A DNA stretch of 64,000 nucleotides, taken from contig OZ245996.1 of the NCBI GenBank assembly GCA_965230205.1, positions 3,720,001 through 3,784,000 of the forward strand, read 5' to 3'. Source of the stretch: CANLBN01 sp965230205 (lineage in GTDB: Bacteria; Pseudomonadota; Gammaproteobacteria; Pseudomonadales; Cellvibrionaceae). Under the pieces are notes generated by a model, which was not told the DNA's origin, searched no databases, and saw only the letters and a list, made by a program, of their open reading frames with translations. Below, piece after piece: positions 17,070 to 25,246 of the stretch. The stretch's first letter is position 1. Each line of letters opens with the position of its first letter. Made by a program: the position numbers and the translations under genes.

Positions 17070-17087
17070 TATACTGATTGGTCAAAA
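17070..17087. promoter_or_regulatory. TetR-type operator copy 4 (regulator promoter)
   Basis: TATACTGATTGGTCAAAA shares the ACYGATYRGT core with the three operon-side copies and lies 38 bp upstream of the TetR start codon, the expected place for autorepression. Confidence 0.6.
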
Positions 17088-17303
17088 TGTCAATGCTTTA
17101 TCCGTCATTATTAACTATTCCATCACGATTGTAGTTTTAAATTAATTTATGGTAAAAACTACTTTATCATTAAAATATTTTACTCATGATGATGCTTTAT
17201 ACCATCTGGATATGAGTGCATGTATCGCATGTACCCTTTTGCAGGCGAGGCTAGATAAGCTTGCGGCTCGGAAAAAGTTTTATTGAGCAGTGCTATTTGT
17301 TCT

Positions 17304-17759
17304 TTAGTGAGACTCTGAGTAGCCTGCTTTTACTGCACAAAAGCAACCCACGATAGCTGCAATAGTCCTGACCCAATGCACAATTTGCCAAGTGCTTAGA
17401 GTATCAGCAGCTTCTTGTGCAGACATTGTACCGCTGGCTAAGGCTGCGTTGGTTCCAGCGAAGTAGATAGGGAAAGTCGCCAGCATACATAATGCGCAAA
17501 CTGATGCTGCTATAAGCCAGTATCGTGTGTGCAGCTTTTTCCACACGGCTAAACCGGTAGCTAGTAATGTAACACCTGTTGCGGAGAAACCAATTGGCTT
17601 CATTGTATTTGCGATATAGTGGCTGTTTGTACTAATCCACTGAGTGAATTCGAGAGGTTGTAGAGATTGCCAGTAAGGAACCAGGCCGAGCGCCAGGAGT
17701 AACAGCGCACCTCCGAGCAAACCTAACAATAAAGCTGCGATTTGTGCCAATGTATTCAT
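17304..17759 (-). CDS. DUF1772-like four-helix membrane protein
   Basis: This 151-aa integral membrane protein has four predicted helices (about 5-25, 45-65, 73-93 and 125-145) and the FTQWISTNSHYI segment after the first helix. The layout matches DUF1772/anthrone-oxygenase-like proteins, whose chemistry in bacteria is not settled. I chose the ATG at 17759 because CGGAG lies eight bases upstream; a longer frame overlaps the cytochrome gene. It starts 13 bp after the end of the cytochrome b561 gene, so the two probably act together at the inner membrane, perhaps in quinone-linked redox, which is inference. Confidence 0.75.
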   Translation of the reverse strand: MNTLAQIAALLLGLLGGALLLLALGLVPYWQSLQPLEFTQWISTNSHYIANTMKPIGFSATGVTLLATGLAVWKKLHTRYWLIAASVCALCMLATFPIYFAGTNAALASGTMSAQEAADTLSTWQIVHWVRTIAAIVGCFCAVKAGYSESH

Positions 17760-17772
17760 TGTTATTCTCCGG

Positions 17773-18312
17773 TTATTTTTTTGCAAACCACATGCGACGC
17801 AGCAGTCCGTCTTGTTTGATAAAATGGTGATAAAGTGCGGCGCCTATATGCAGAACTAAAAGTCCAATAAGCACTCGTGAGACAATGGCGTGCGGTGTTC
17901 TTGGAAGGTAATCCCAAAAGTCAGGAAATGCCGCAAGATCGGCACCTGCAAAAATAAATGGGCCAGCGCCTGAAAGCACCATGGTTCCAATGCCGCTTGA
18001 AGACATGCCGAGAATGATGACGTAAAGGAAAATATGCACCGCTTTTGAAAGACGACTTTGCCAAACCGGCATGTTTATAGGAGCCGGCTTTTTATCCACT
18101 TTAACCCACCAGGCAATTCTGGCCAAAGTCAGTAACAAGAGGGTTAACCCAAGTGGCACATGGATACGTAAAAACAAAATTTTGGCAGCAGGATCATCAG
18201 CTGCTTCAGAACGAAATCCCGAACCTAATAAGATTAAAATCAGTAACGCGGTCAACCAATGAATGACAACAGCAACAGAGCCGTATTGGTTTTCTGAACT
18301 TTTACGAGTCAT
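17773..18312 (-). CDS. Cytochrome b561 family protein
   Basis: This 179-aa di-heme membrane cytochrome has four helices and heme-ligand histidines in VVIHWLTALLI (helix 1), LRIHVPLGLTLL (helix 2) and VLHIGAALYHHF (helix 4). This is the CybB/YodB pattern. Such proteins pass electrons from quinols, and CybB acts as a superoxide:quinone oxidoreductase. It is the first gene of a two-gene unit with the DUF1772-like gene, and the AraC regulator lies just upstream on the same strand. Confidence 0.9.
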   Translation of the reverse strand: MTRKSSENQYGSVAVVIHWLTALLILILLGSGFRSEAADDPAAKILFLRIHVPLGLTLLLLTLARIAWWVKVDKKPAPINMPVWQSRLSKAVHIFLYVIILGMSSSGIGTMVLSGAGPFIFAGADLAAFPDFWDYLPRTPHAIVSRVLIGLLVLHIGAALYHHFIKQDGLLRRMWFAKK

Positions 18313-18377
18313 TCGATAGCCTCCTAATATTTTTATTATTTAATAAAATGCCTCGAGTTTTCAAAATCACAAACTCA

Positions 18378-19385
18378 TCATTTTTTTAATGCGTTTCGAT
18401 AATCAGAGGGCGATTGCCCTGTCCAACGCTCAAATGCGCGGCGAAAAGCGCGTTCGTCTGAGTATCCGAGTAGAAGCGCAATCGCGCTGACATTGTTGCG
18501 TTCATTATTAAGAAGCTCTTTGGCACGAAGCTCTCGGACATCGTCAATCAACTCCTGAACTGATGTTCCTTGCGCTGCCGTCGCTCTTTGAGCAGTACGC
18601 AAGCTCATATTGGCGGCCGCGGCAACACTAGACGCACTAAATATACCACCAAGTGCATTTTCTTCTGCGGCCCTTCTCAGCAGAGTGAGTTCGCGAGATT
18701 CATTACTCACGTTAATTTGCTTTTTGATAACGCTAAGATGCGTCATCACATAATTAAAAAGGTTTATATTCGCGTACTTTATCTTTGTACTTAGTTTTTC
18801 AGGTCTAAAAAAGAGGGCCATTTCAGGTGCATTGAATTCAACCGGCACACCAAAATAATCAATGTAATGGGATACCTCGCAGTTAGGTTCATGCTTAAAC
18901 GTCACGCGCTTAAGGCAATCGTTTACCCCTAAAAAATCAGAGAATAGTCGAGCGACTAATCCCATCCCCACCTCATGCGAGCGCCCATCATCAATATGGT
19001 CCATCGGGTGCCGGGATGTAAGCCACGTACCGGAAGAATCCTCAGTAAAAGCAATTTCCAACTGATCTGCGATGATCACGCTATTTTTAACAAATATTTC
19101 AATTGCTGTTCGCAAGTCATCAGCAAACTGAGCGCCATCGGCAAGGCCGCCGAAGTATGAAAATGGCGTTGCACGCGCCATTTCAAGCGCAAAAGGCTCT
19201 CTTGGGAATCTCTGTGCAAGCAAAGCCAGAATATTCGGCATCATATCTTCGGGCGATCGAGTTTCAGGTTTTAAAAGCTCAAAGCACGATACACCCGTAG
19301 CCTTTTCAATTTCATCTGCTGAAAGACCACGTGATAGAGCATATGATACATTTGCCGCAGCGGCACCGGCACTTAAAGTGGACAC
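18378..19385 (-). CDS. AraC family regulator with arabinose-binding-type N-domain
   Basis: This 335-aa regulator has an N-terminal Arabinose_bd-like effector domain (about 20-205). The C-terminal double helix-turn-helix (about 240-333) includes NMSLRTAQRATAAQG (HTH1) and ISAIALLLGYSDERAFRRAF-type HTH2 ending in FERWTGQSPSDYR. The N-domain resembles those of OruR/ArgR-like regulators of amino-acid or xenobiotic catabolism. A three-copy 21-bp direct repeat 154 bp upstream has the geometry of an AraC-type operator. The downstream b561-DUF1772 pair on the same strand is the nearest candidate target. Confidence 0.9.
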   Translation of the reverse strand: MSTLSAGAAAANVSYALSRGLSADEIEKATGVSCFELLKPETRSPEDMMPNILALLAQRFPREPFALEMARATPFSYFGGLADGAQFADDLRTAIEIFVKNSVIIADQLEIAFTEDSSGTWLTSRHPMDHIDDGRSHEVGMGLVARLFSDFLGVNDCLKRVTFKHEPNCEVSHYIDYFGVPVEFNAPEMALFFRPEKLSTKIKYANINLFNYVMTHLSVIKKQINVSNESRELTLLRRAAEENALGGIFSASSVAAAANMSLRTAQRATAAQGTSVQELIDDVRELRAKELLNNERNNVSAIALLLGYSDERAFRRAFERWTGQSPSDYRNALKK

Positions 19386-19538
19386 TATTCTTTATACTTC
19401 CGGAAATTAACGTCTAAATAAAAAAGCAAAACATGTAATGTTGATGTTTTTATTAAAAAGCGCGGATTATTAATCTGTTCTACGCTCCCCCCTTACTTAG
19501 AAACTTCTAATAAGGTATTAATATAGGGTGAGTTTATC

Positions 19539-19601
19539 AGGACAAATCCCGACAAGACGAGGACAATAGGCGACAAATTTAGGACATTTCCCGCCAACTA
19601 T
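19539..19601. promoter_or_regulatory. Three 21-bp direct repeats upstream of the AraC regulator
   Basis: Three contiguous units begin at 19539, 19560 and 19581. All start with AGGACA, and a second box (CGACAA, CGACAA, CGCCAA) begins 11 bp after the AGGACA box. A 21-bp period with two boxes per unit places both half-sites on the same DNA face, as AraC/XylS monomers with two HTHs require. The array is 154 bp upstream of the regulator start. Its function as an operator is inference. Confidence 0.65.
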
Positions 19602-20263
19602 GACGATCTAAGTTTTCGATTGCCTATTGCTCTTAATTATTTAGTCGTTTGCCTTAGCAACTTTCACAAAAACTGATAAGTCATTTAGATTAGTATTTTT
19701 TATTGTTCTGATATCCAATCAATTTTTTAAATAAATTGACTTTTTAAGGCAATAAAACATCTCATATTTGATTGCAAGAACTAACCAATACCCAGAATTC
19801 TAACCGAACTAAGCAAGAAATGATATGCCCGAAATAACTGAAATATTTGTGATCTTCATGGAATACTTAATTACCACAAACTCAAATAGCTCGAGCTTAT
19901 ATGCTGAAATCTATACATTCCCAGACCATGGCACAGCCAAAAGAGTAATAACGCAATTTGCCCTGTGCGATTCTGCGAAGACATTTCTTGCTGAGGAGAA
20001 TAAAATATTATGCGAGTGATACTTAATTCTGAAACAAAAAAGTATCAAAAGATCAGAGCATTTTTTTAAATGGCAGCTTTGTAAAAAAGTACTTATTCAC
20101 ATTTTAAATTTCAAAAATACAATGTTCGCTTTCATTGTCTAAAAATAAATTCGCTACACTTTAATATATGCTTCCACTATCAGAGAATCGATAAGACTCG
20201 TCTTTAGCAGAGACTCAAGCGTAAATAATTACTGCTTCTTTTTTATTTGGTTACTACGAAAAA
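19602..20263. other. Gene-poor AT-rich stretch
   Basis: I see no convincing gene in these 660 bases. A 64-codon open frame at 19825-20019 lacks a good ribosome site and any family signal. The stretch separates the AraC repeat array from a tiny lipoprotein gene and may be the remains of lost genes. Confidence 0.5.
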
Positions 20264-20374
20264 CTAGCCAAGAGATTCTGTAGTACCTTCATGATCAGTA
20301 CCTTCATAATCACTTACAATCGTGCATCCCGTGCTTAAAACTGCCACAACAAATAATAAATAAAACGTTTTCAT
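20264..20374 (-). CDS. Very small lipoprotein (36 aa)
   Basis: An ATG at 20374 preceded by AAAGAGGTG (a strong ribosome site, six bases away) opens a 36-codon frame. It encodes a hydrophobic signal (KTFYLLFVVAV) and a lipobox LSTGC with the lipidated cysteine at residue 17. The mature peptide would be only 20 residues, acidic, with a short internal repeat (EGTDHEGT). The good ribosome site, signal and lipobox together make it unlikely to be chance. Small entericidin-like lipoproteins share this build, but no similarity is claimed. The gene is isolated, 147 bp from the divergent gene at 20522. Confidence 0.65.
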   Translation of the reverse strand: MKTFYLLFVVAVLSTGCTIVSDYEGTDHEGTTESLG

Positions 20375-20521
20375 TTTCACCTCTTTAACTTGCAATTAAA
20401 CTTATGGAGTTAGAACAACTTATAGACAATAAGTTCATCGCTGAAGGTAGTTCGTCACTCTATTTGCTCATACATACTCATCATATATAGACAGGTTAAT
20501 TATTCTTGTAGTTTTGCTCTC

Positions 20522-20923
20522 TTGAGCTACACTTTTAAAGCACACCAAATTCTGTTCTCTCTATTGATTGGGATTTCACCTTTTATGAGTATTGCACTAC
20601 CCCTTCCGGAAGATAAAAAATTAATGGTAACTTACCGGGTTGAGCCTGGATGCTTAGGACCTAAAGGTAAAGACCATATCGAGGCATTTTGCGACTATGC
20701 TGAAAAAGGTGTCGCTGATGTGGATGCCGACTTTGTACACTGGCATATCACTCCACGGTATGACAAAACCTTGTCTGAAATGCAATATTCAGTAAATTCA
20801 AAGAAGCTGTCTCATGATAAGGCTGATAAATACCTGAATGTTTTCGATAAGCACCTGGATGAGTTTGAAGGCCACCTACAGGATAAACTAGCGGTACTAA
20901 TCGATACCTATTGGAAAAGATAG
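20522..20923 (+). CDS. Hypothetical secreted protein
   Basis: This 133-aa open frame starts at TTG 20522. Residues 1-26 look like a signal peptide (QILFSLLIGISPFMSIA), followed by a charged mature part with two cysteines (PGCLGPKG and EAFCDYAEKG). The C-terminus is a helical K/D-rich segment (KADKYLNVFDKHLDEFEGHL). No family is recognised. The start is uncertain because no clear ribosome site is visible and the first ATG (20585) would cut the signal. Same-strand proximity to the SGNH-like lipoprotein gene (115 bp) suggests a cell-surface pair. Confidence 0.5.
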   Translation: MSYTFKAHQILFSLLIGISPFMSIALPLPEDKKLMVTYRVEPGCLGPKGKDHIEAFCDYAEKGVADVDADFVHWHITPRYDKTLSEMQYSVNSKKLSHDKADKYLNVFDKHLDEFEGHLQDKLAVLIDTYWKR

Positions 20924-21038
20924 CCTCTCTTCTGCCTACCCTGCTGTTAACATTCACTTGCATCAGACCAGCGGTTTGTTTACATTCAGCCTATTACTCA
21001 CATTCATAGCTACCCATTACACTTTTTACACTATCTGT

Positions 21039-21989
21039 ATGCATAAAAAAATTGTCTCAAAAATTATTACCCTGCCTGTCACCTTATTAACGACTCTGGT
21101 CGGATTAACAGGCTGCGAAAAGAAACTCAGCAATGATGAGATTAATCAGCTCTACAGTAATAAACCTTCTCCAGTAACATCCCCGATTAAGGTCTATCAC
21201 TTAGGTCATAGCTTAGTGGGTAAGGACATGCCTGCAATGCTTAAGCAACTAGCGGGAGAAGGCCATGAATTTAACTCCCAATTGGGCTGGGGAGCGACGC
21301 TACAGTCCCATTGGGACCCTGAAATCCCCATTAATGGCTTTGATTCGGAGAATAAACACGCCGAATATCGAGATCCTCATGAAGCAATTGATAGCCAGGA
21401 ATACGATGCCTTTGTAATAACTGAAATGGTAGAAATTAAGGATGCGATTAAATACTTCGACAGCCCGAAATACTTCACCAATTTTGTAGAAAAAGTAAGC
21501 AGCAATAGCCCCAAAACACGCATCTATCTCTATGAAAGCTGGCATGAAGTCACTGATCCGAATGGTTGGATCAATCGACTCGATAGCGATCTAGCCGACT
21601 ATTGGGAAGGCAAGATTTTACATAAAACACTGGCTAAGCTGGATGGGCAGGTGACTGTTTATGTGATTCCCGCGGGACAGGTATTGTCTGCTTTTTTTAA
21701 AGAGGTTGAGCGCTTAGGCGGCATCGAAGGCATTCAGTCACCAGAAGATATCTTTGCGCGAAAACAAGAGGATGGCAGTCTGGACCCAATCCATATTAAC
21801 GATTTGGGTAACTATTTCGTCGCCCTCGTCCACTATGCCGTACTTTATGGAAAGTCACCTGAAGGACTGCCTTATGAACTCAAAAAAGCAGACGGTAACG
21901 ATGCTACAGCCCCTTCACTTGAAGCAGCAACACTCATGCAGAAAATTACGTGGGATGTTGTCAGTCGTTACTCGAAAACAGGAGTATAA
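21039..21989 (+). CDS. SGNH-hydrolase-like lipoprotein
   Basis: This 316-aa lipoprotein, starting from ATG 21039, has a signal with lipobox GLTGC (lipidated C26). A frame from 20958 would hide this signal, so the inner start is preferred. The mature part has VYHLGHSLVGKDMP, where the serine is placed like the block-I nucleophile of SGNH esterases, and a glycine block in LGWGATLQSHW. A C-terminal DPIHINDLGNYFVALVHYA supplies the DxxH block V and a typical trailing helix. The block-I GDS is replaced by GHS, so activity is uncertain. It may be a surface esterase or polysaccharide deacetylase. It ends three bases from convergent pgsA. Confidence 0.65.
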   Translation: MHKKIVSKIITLPVTLLTTLVGLTGCEKKLSNDEINQLYSNKPSPVTSPIKVYHLGHSLVGKDMPAMLKQLAGEGHEFNSQLGWGATLQSHWDPEIPINGFDSENKHAEYRDPHEAIDSQEYDAFVITEMVEIKDAIKYFDSPKYFTNFVEKVSSNSPKTRIYLYESWHEVTDPNGWINRLDSDLADYWEGKILHKTLAKLDGQVTVYVIPAGQVLSAFFKEVERLGGIEGIQSPEDIFARKQEDGSLDPIHINDLGNYFVALVHYAVLYGKSPEGLPYELKKADGNDATAPSLEAATLMQKITWDVVSRYSKTGV

Positions 21990-21992
21990 AAA

Positions 21993-22553
21993 TTACTCTT
22001 CCTTGTCTGGCATTAAATCTGGCCACGCTGCTTTGAGATAAATGACCATAGACCATAAGGTCAATAAAGCAGCGATATATAATGTGATATATCCGATGGT
22101 TGTTAAGAATGTAGGCTCTGCGGGGTTATCAAACAGTAAAACAACGATGGATGTCATTTGCAAGGTTGTTTTCACCTTACCGACCATTGATACAGCAACG
22201 CTGGCTCGCTTGCCGAGTTCTGCCATCCATTCACGTAATGCTGAAATAACAATTTCACGGCCGATAATGATCACTGCTGGCACAGCAAATAAGGGGGTAG
22301 CGTGCACTTCCACCAACAATACAAGGGCAACAGCAACCATCAATTTATCCGCTACTGGGTCTAAAAAAGCCCCAAAAGGCGTACTTTGATCATAGGTCCG
22401 AGCTACCCAACCATCTAACCAATCAGTAATCGCTGCCAGCAGAAATATTAGAGAAGAGACGGAAAAACGCCATTCATACGGCAGGTAAAAAACCACTACC
22501 AACAGAGGAATTAACAAAATACGTAGTAAAGTCAGTTGGTTAGCGAGCGTCAT
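21993..22553 (-). CDS. pgsA: CDP-diacylglycerol--glycerol-3-phosphate 3-phosphatidyltransferase
   Basis: This 186-aa inner-membrane enzyme makes phosphatidylglycerol phosphate from CDP-diacylglycerol and glycerol-3-phosphate. The CDP-alcohol phosphotransferase signature is complete: DWLDGWVARTYDQSTPFGAF followed by LDPVADKL, i.e. DGx2ARx8Gx3Dx3D. There are four to five helices and the length is normal. It lies 32 bp after uvrC on the same strand, the gacA/uvrY-uvrC-pgsA order conserved in many gammaproteobacteria. The tRNAs that often follow pgsA are absent here. Confidence 0.96.
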   Translation of the reverse strand: MTLANQLTLLRILLIPLLVVVFYLPYEWRFSVSSLIFLLAAITDWLDGWVARTYDQSTPFGAFLDPVADKLMVAVALVLLVEVHATPLFAVPAVIIIGREIVISALREWMAELGKRASVAVSMVGKVKTTLQMTSIVVLLFDNPAEPTFLTTIGYITLYIAALLTLWSMVIYLKAAWPDLMPDKEE

Positions 22554-22585
22554 TCATTGATTACCTTAACTTAGAGGGTGACACG

Positions 22586-24433
22586 TTACTCATTACGCAG
22601 CGCGCTGTAAATATCCTCTGCAATTTTTTTACTAATACCGGGCACTTTTAACAAATCAGTGACCGTCGCTTTCTCCACTGCTTGCAAGCCCCCAAAGTGC
22701 CTCAACAGCTCTCTACGACGTTTAGCGCCAACTCCAGGTATACCTTCCAGACTTGATGTTTTCCGCTTCTTATCTCGCCGCTGTTTGTGTCCAGTAATTG
22801 CGAAACGGTGCGCCTCGTCGCGAATTTCCTGAAGAAGATGTAATGCTGGCGAATCGCCATTCAGTGTTTTCTCTTTACCATCGGTAAATACCAGGGTTTC
22901 AAACCCCGCTTTACGAGTGGTTCCCTTGGCAATACCCAATAACATGACTTGCTGTACACCTAATTCAGCTAATACGGCTTTTGCTTTGCCTAACTGGCCT
23001 TTACCACCATCGATAACCAGAATATCCGGGTGAACGCCCTCACCCTTTTGTAAACGCGTGTAACGCCGTGTTAATGCCTGCTCCATTGCAGCATAGTCAT
23101 CACCACCCGTTATACCTTCTATATTAAAGCGTCGATAATCTGATTTTAATGCGCCCTGCTGGTTAAAAACAACGCAGGAAGCGACGGTCAACTCGCCACT
23201 GCTATGGCTGATATCAAAACACTCGAGACGCTCAGGTAACTCTTCAAACCCTAACACCTCCTGAAGTGACTCAAAACGCTTAAGTAAGCTCGCCTTTGTC
23301 CCTAAATGCTGCAATAGGTTTTGTTCAGCTGCAGCCATGGCCAACGATAACCACTTCTGTCGCTGGGACTTTACATTAGAGCTGATAGTGATTTTACGAT
23401 GCGCTTTTTCTGACAATGCATCGATAAATAGCTGCTTATCTTCATCCGACACATTTTGGTTAATAATGATGTCTTGTGGCAGTTCGCGCGTACCACTGGC
23501 TAAATAAAATTGCGCCATAAAGGCCAGTAAAAACTCTTGCTCACTCGTATCCAATTTATCATCATGAAAATAGCTTTTACTGCCCAAAATACGGCCATCG
23601 CGAATAAAAATCACATGGACACAATGCTGTGTTGATCGCTTATAAATAGCAAACACATCAACGTTGGCCGAACCCGCTTCCATCGCGTGGTCAGACTGGA
23701 TTCGTCGTAACGCACTGATTTGGTCACGCAATAGTGCTGCTTTTTCAAAATCCAATACCTCTGATGCCTGCTCCATCTTATCCGCAAGTTCTTGCATCAA
23801 TTCGTTAGATTGGCCCTTTAAAAACATCTTTGCATGCTGCATATCCGCTTGATAATCATCCGGCGAAATATAATTGACACAAGGAGCGGTACAGCGATTA
23901 ATCTGATATTGCAGGCAAGGACGACTGCGATTGTTAAATACACTATTTTCACATTGCCGTACACGAAATGTTTTTTGCAAAAAGCTTAGGGATTGAAAAA
24001 CAGCACCGGCACTGGGGTATGGCCCAAAATACTCCCCCTTACGCTTACGCGACCCTCGGTGAAAACTAATCCGTGGGTAGTCCTCATCTGAAATAAAAAT
24101 GTAAGGATAAGACTTGTCGTCACGTAATAAAATATTATAGGGTGGTTTCAGCGCCTTGATTAAGTTTTGTTCCAGTATCAATGCCGCTGACTCAGACTCG
24201 GTCATTGTGACCTGAATGCTGGCTATTTTGGCAACTAATGCCTGAGTTTTAATACTCAAGCCACCTTTAGCGTCGGGAGAAGAGTTTCTAAAATAGCTAC
24301 TTAGTCGATTCTTTAAGTTTTTAGCTTTGCCGACATAAAGAATTTTATCTTTGGCATCAAACATCTGATAAATACCTGGCTGGGTATTTACTGTTTTTAG
24401 AAATTGCTTATGGTCAAAGGTTGTTTCAGACAT
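22586..24433 (-). CDS. uvrC: Excinuclease ABC subunit C
   Basis: This 615-aa nuclease makes both incisions in nucleotide excision repair after UvrAB marks damage. The GIY-YIG domain comes first (QPGIYQMFDAKDKILYVGKA, about 15-95). A cysteine cluster follows (CLQYQINRCTAPC), then a UVR motif (about 205-240), the RNase H-like second nuclease (ECFDISHSSGE, DILVIDGGKGQL) and C-terminal helix-hairpin-helix repeats (IPGVGAKRRRELLRHFGG). Full family length. It is 34 bp after the response regulator gene and 32 bp before pgsA. Confidence 0.97.
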   Translation of the reverse strand: MSETTFDHKQFLKTVNTQPGIYQMFDAKDKILYVGKAKNLKNRLSSYFRNSSPDAKGGLSIKTQALVAKIASIQVTMTESESAALILEQNLIKALKPPYNILLRDDKSYPYIFISDEDYPRISFHRGSRKRKGEYFGPYPSAGAVFQSLSFLQKTFRVRQCENSVFNNRSRPCLQYQINRCTAPCVNYISPDDYQADMQHAKMFLKGQSNELMQELADKMEQASEVLDFEKAALLRDQISALRRIQSDHAMEAGSANVDVFAIYKRSTQHCVHVIFIRDGRILGSKSYFHDDKLDTSEQEFLLAFMAQFYLASGTRELPQDIIINQNVSDEDKQLFIDALSEKAHRKITISSNVKSQRQKWLSLAMAAAEQNLLQHLGTKASLLKRFESLQEVLGFEELPERLECFDISHSSGELTVASCVVFNQQGALKSDYRRFNIEGITGGDDYAAMEQALTRRYTRLQKGEGVHPDILVIDGGKGQLGKAKAVLAELGVQQVMLLGIAKGTTRKAGFETLVFTDGKEKTLNGDSPALHLLQEIRDEAHRFAITGHKQRRDKKRKTSSLEGIPGVGAKRRRELLRHFGGLQAVEKATVTDLLKVPGISKKIAEDIYSALRNE

Positions 24434-24467
24434 TGGTCATGGAAAGGTAAAAAAAGAGAAAAATAAA

Positions 24468-25127
24468 TTATTCCAAAGTATCAATATCAAAGACCTTATG
24501 CTTAATGGCGAAATGAACTAGCTCAACATCACTGCTGATATCGAACTTTTCGAAGATTCGGTAACGATAACTATTAATAGTTTTAGCACTAATATTCAAT
24601 GTTTCTGCAATTGAGGTTGGCTTTTCACCACGCACTGTCATCATGGCTATTTGTAGCTCTCTTTCAGACAGCTGATCAAAAGGTGAATCTGAGCTTTTTG
24701 CCGTACCTGTATTTTTTATAGCCAACTGTTGGGCAATTTCCTGACTCACATAGGATTTACCCGCCATTACCATCTTAATGGCTTTAATGACTTCATCAGG
24801 CTGAGTACGCTTGGTTAGATAAGCAACCGCACCGGCCTGTAATAAGCGACTAGGGTATAATTCGTCCTCACAGGAAGTCACAGCCATCACTTTAATATTG
24901 CTGTTGACTGAAACGAGCCTTTTGGTCGCTTCTACACCACCGATACCGGGCATTTTAACATCCATCAAAATGACATCCGGGGATAATTCCCGTGCCATCT
25001 TAATGGCCTCTTCACCACTACCCGCTTCGCCGACAACAGCAAAGCCATCAACATCATTAAGAATACGGACCAAACCCATACGCATCAGGTCATGATCATC
25101 GACAATAATTATTTTGACAGGGTTCAT
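24468..25127 (-). CDS. gacA: GacA/UvrY-type response regulator
   Basis: This 219-aa response regulator has a receiver domain (VDDHDLMRMG near the N-terminus, phospho-acceptor D56 in VILMDVKMPG, K in the TKRT loop). A LuxR/FixJ-type HTH covers about 150-210 (LSERELQIAMMTVRGEKPTS, then SAKTINSYRYRIFEKF). This build and its position directly before uvrC identify the GacA/UvrY family, which switches on small RNAs that sequester CsrA. The partner kinase is not in the window. A MITE-like element sits 119 bp upstream of its start and could influence its promoter. Confidence 0.94.
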   Translation of the reverse strand: MNPVKIIIVDDHDLMRMGLVRILNDVDGFAVVGEAGSGEEAIKMARELSPDVILMDVKMPGIGGVEATKRLVSVNSNIKVMAVTSCEDELYPSRLLQAGAVAYLTKRTQPDEVIKAIKMVMAGKSYVSQEIAQQLAIKNTGTAKSSDSPFDQLSERELQIAMMTVRGEKPTSIAETLNISAKTINSYRYRIFEKFDISSDVELVHFAIKHKVFDIDTLE

Positions 25128-25246
25128 ATCATTCTTTATTTTGCATTTTTATGATTTGAATAATGACCATTTGTAACTAATCCTGCAAGTTTTGAGCGCA
25201 TTTATTTAATATTAAATAAACTTAAGTCTCAATTCTTCCAGGATTA

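Noticed and set aside
19825..20019. 64-codon plus-strand open frame in the gene-poor region
   Set aside because: No ribosome site, no signal, no family resemblance; about the length expected by chance in AT-rich DNA.
12468..22553. Integrative element bounded by a tRNA-Leu 3'-end duplication
   Set aside because: No integrase gene and no visible second copy of the tRNA-Leu 3' end up to pgsA; the region remains only a candidate for rearrangement.
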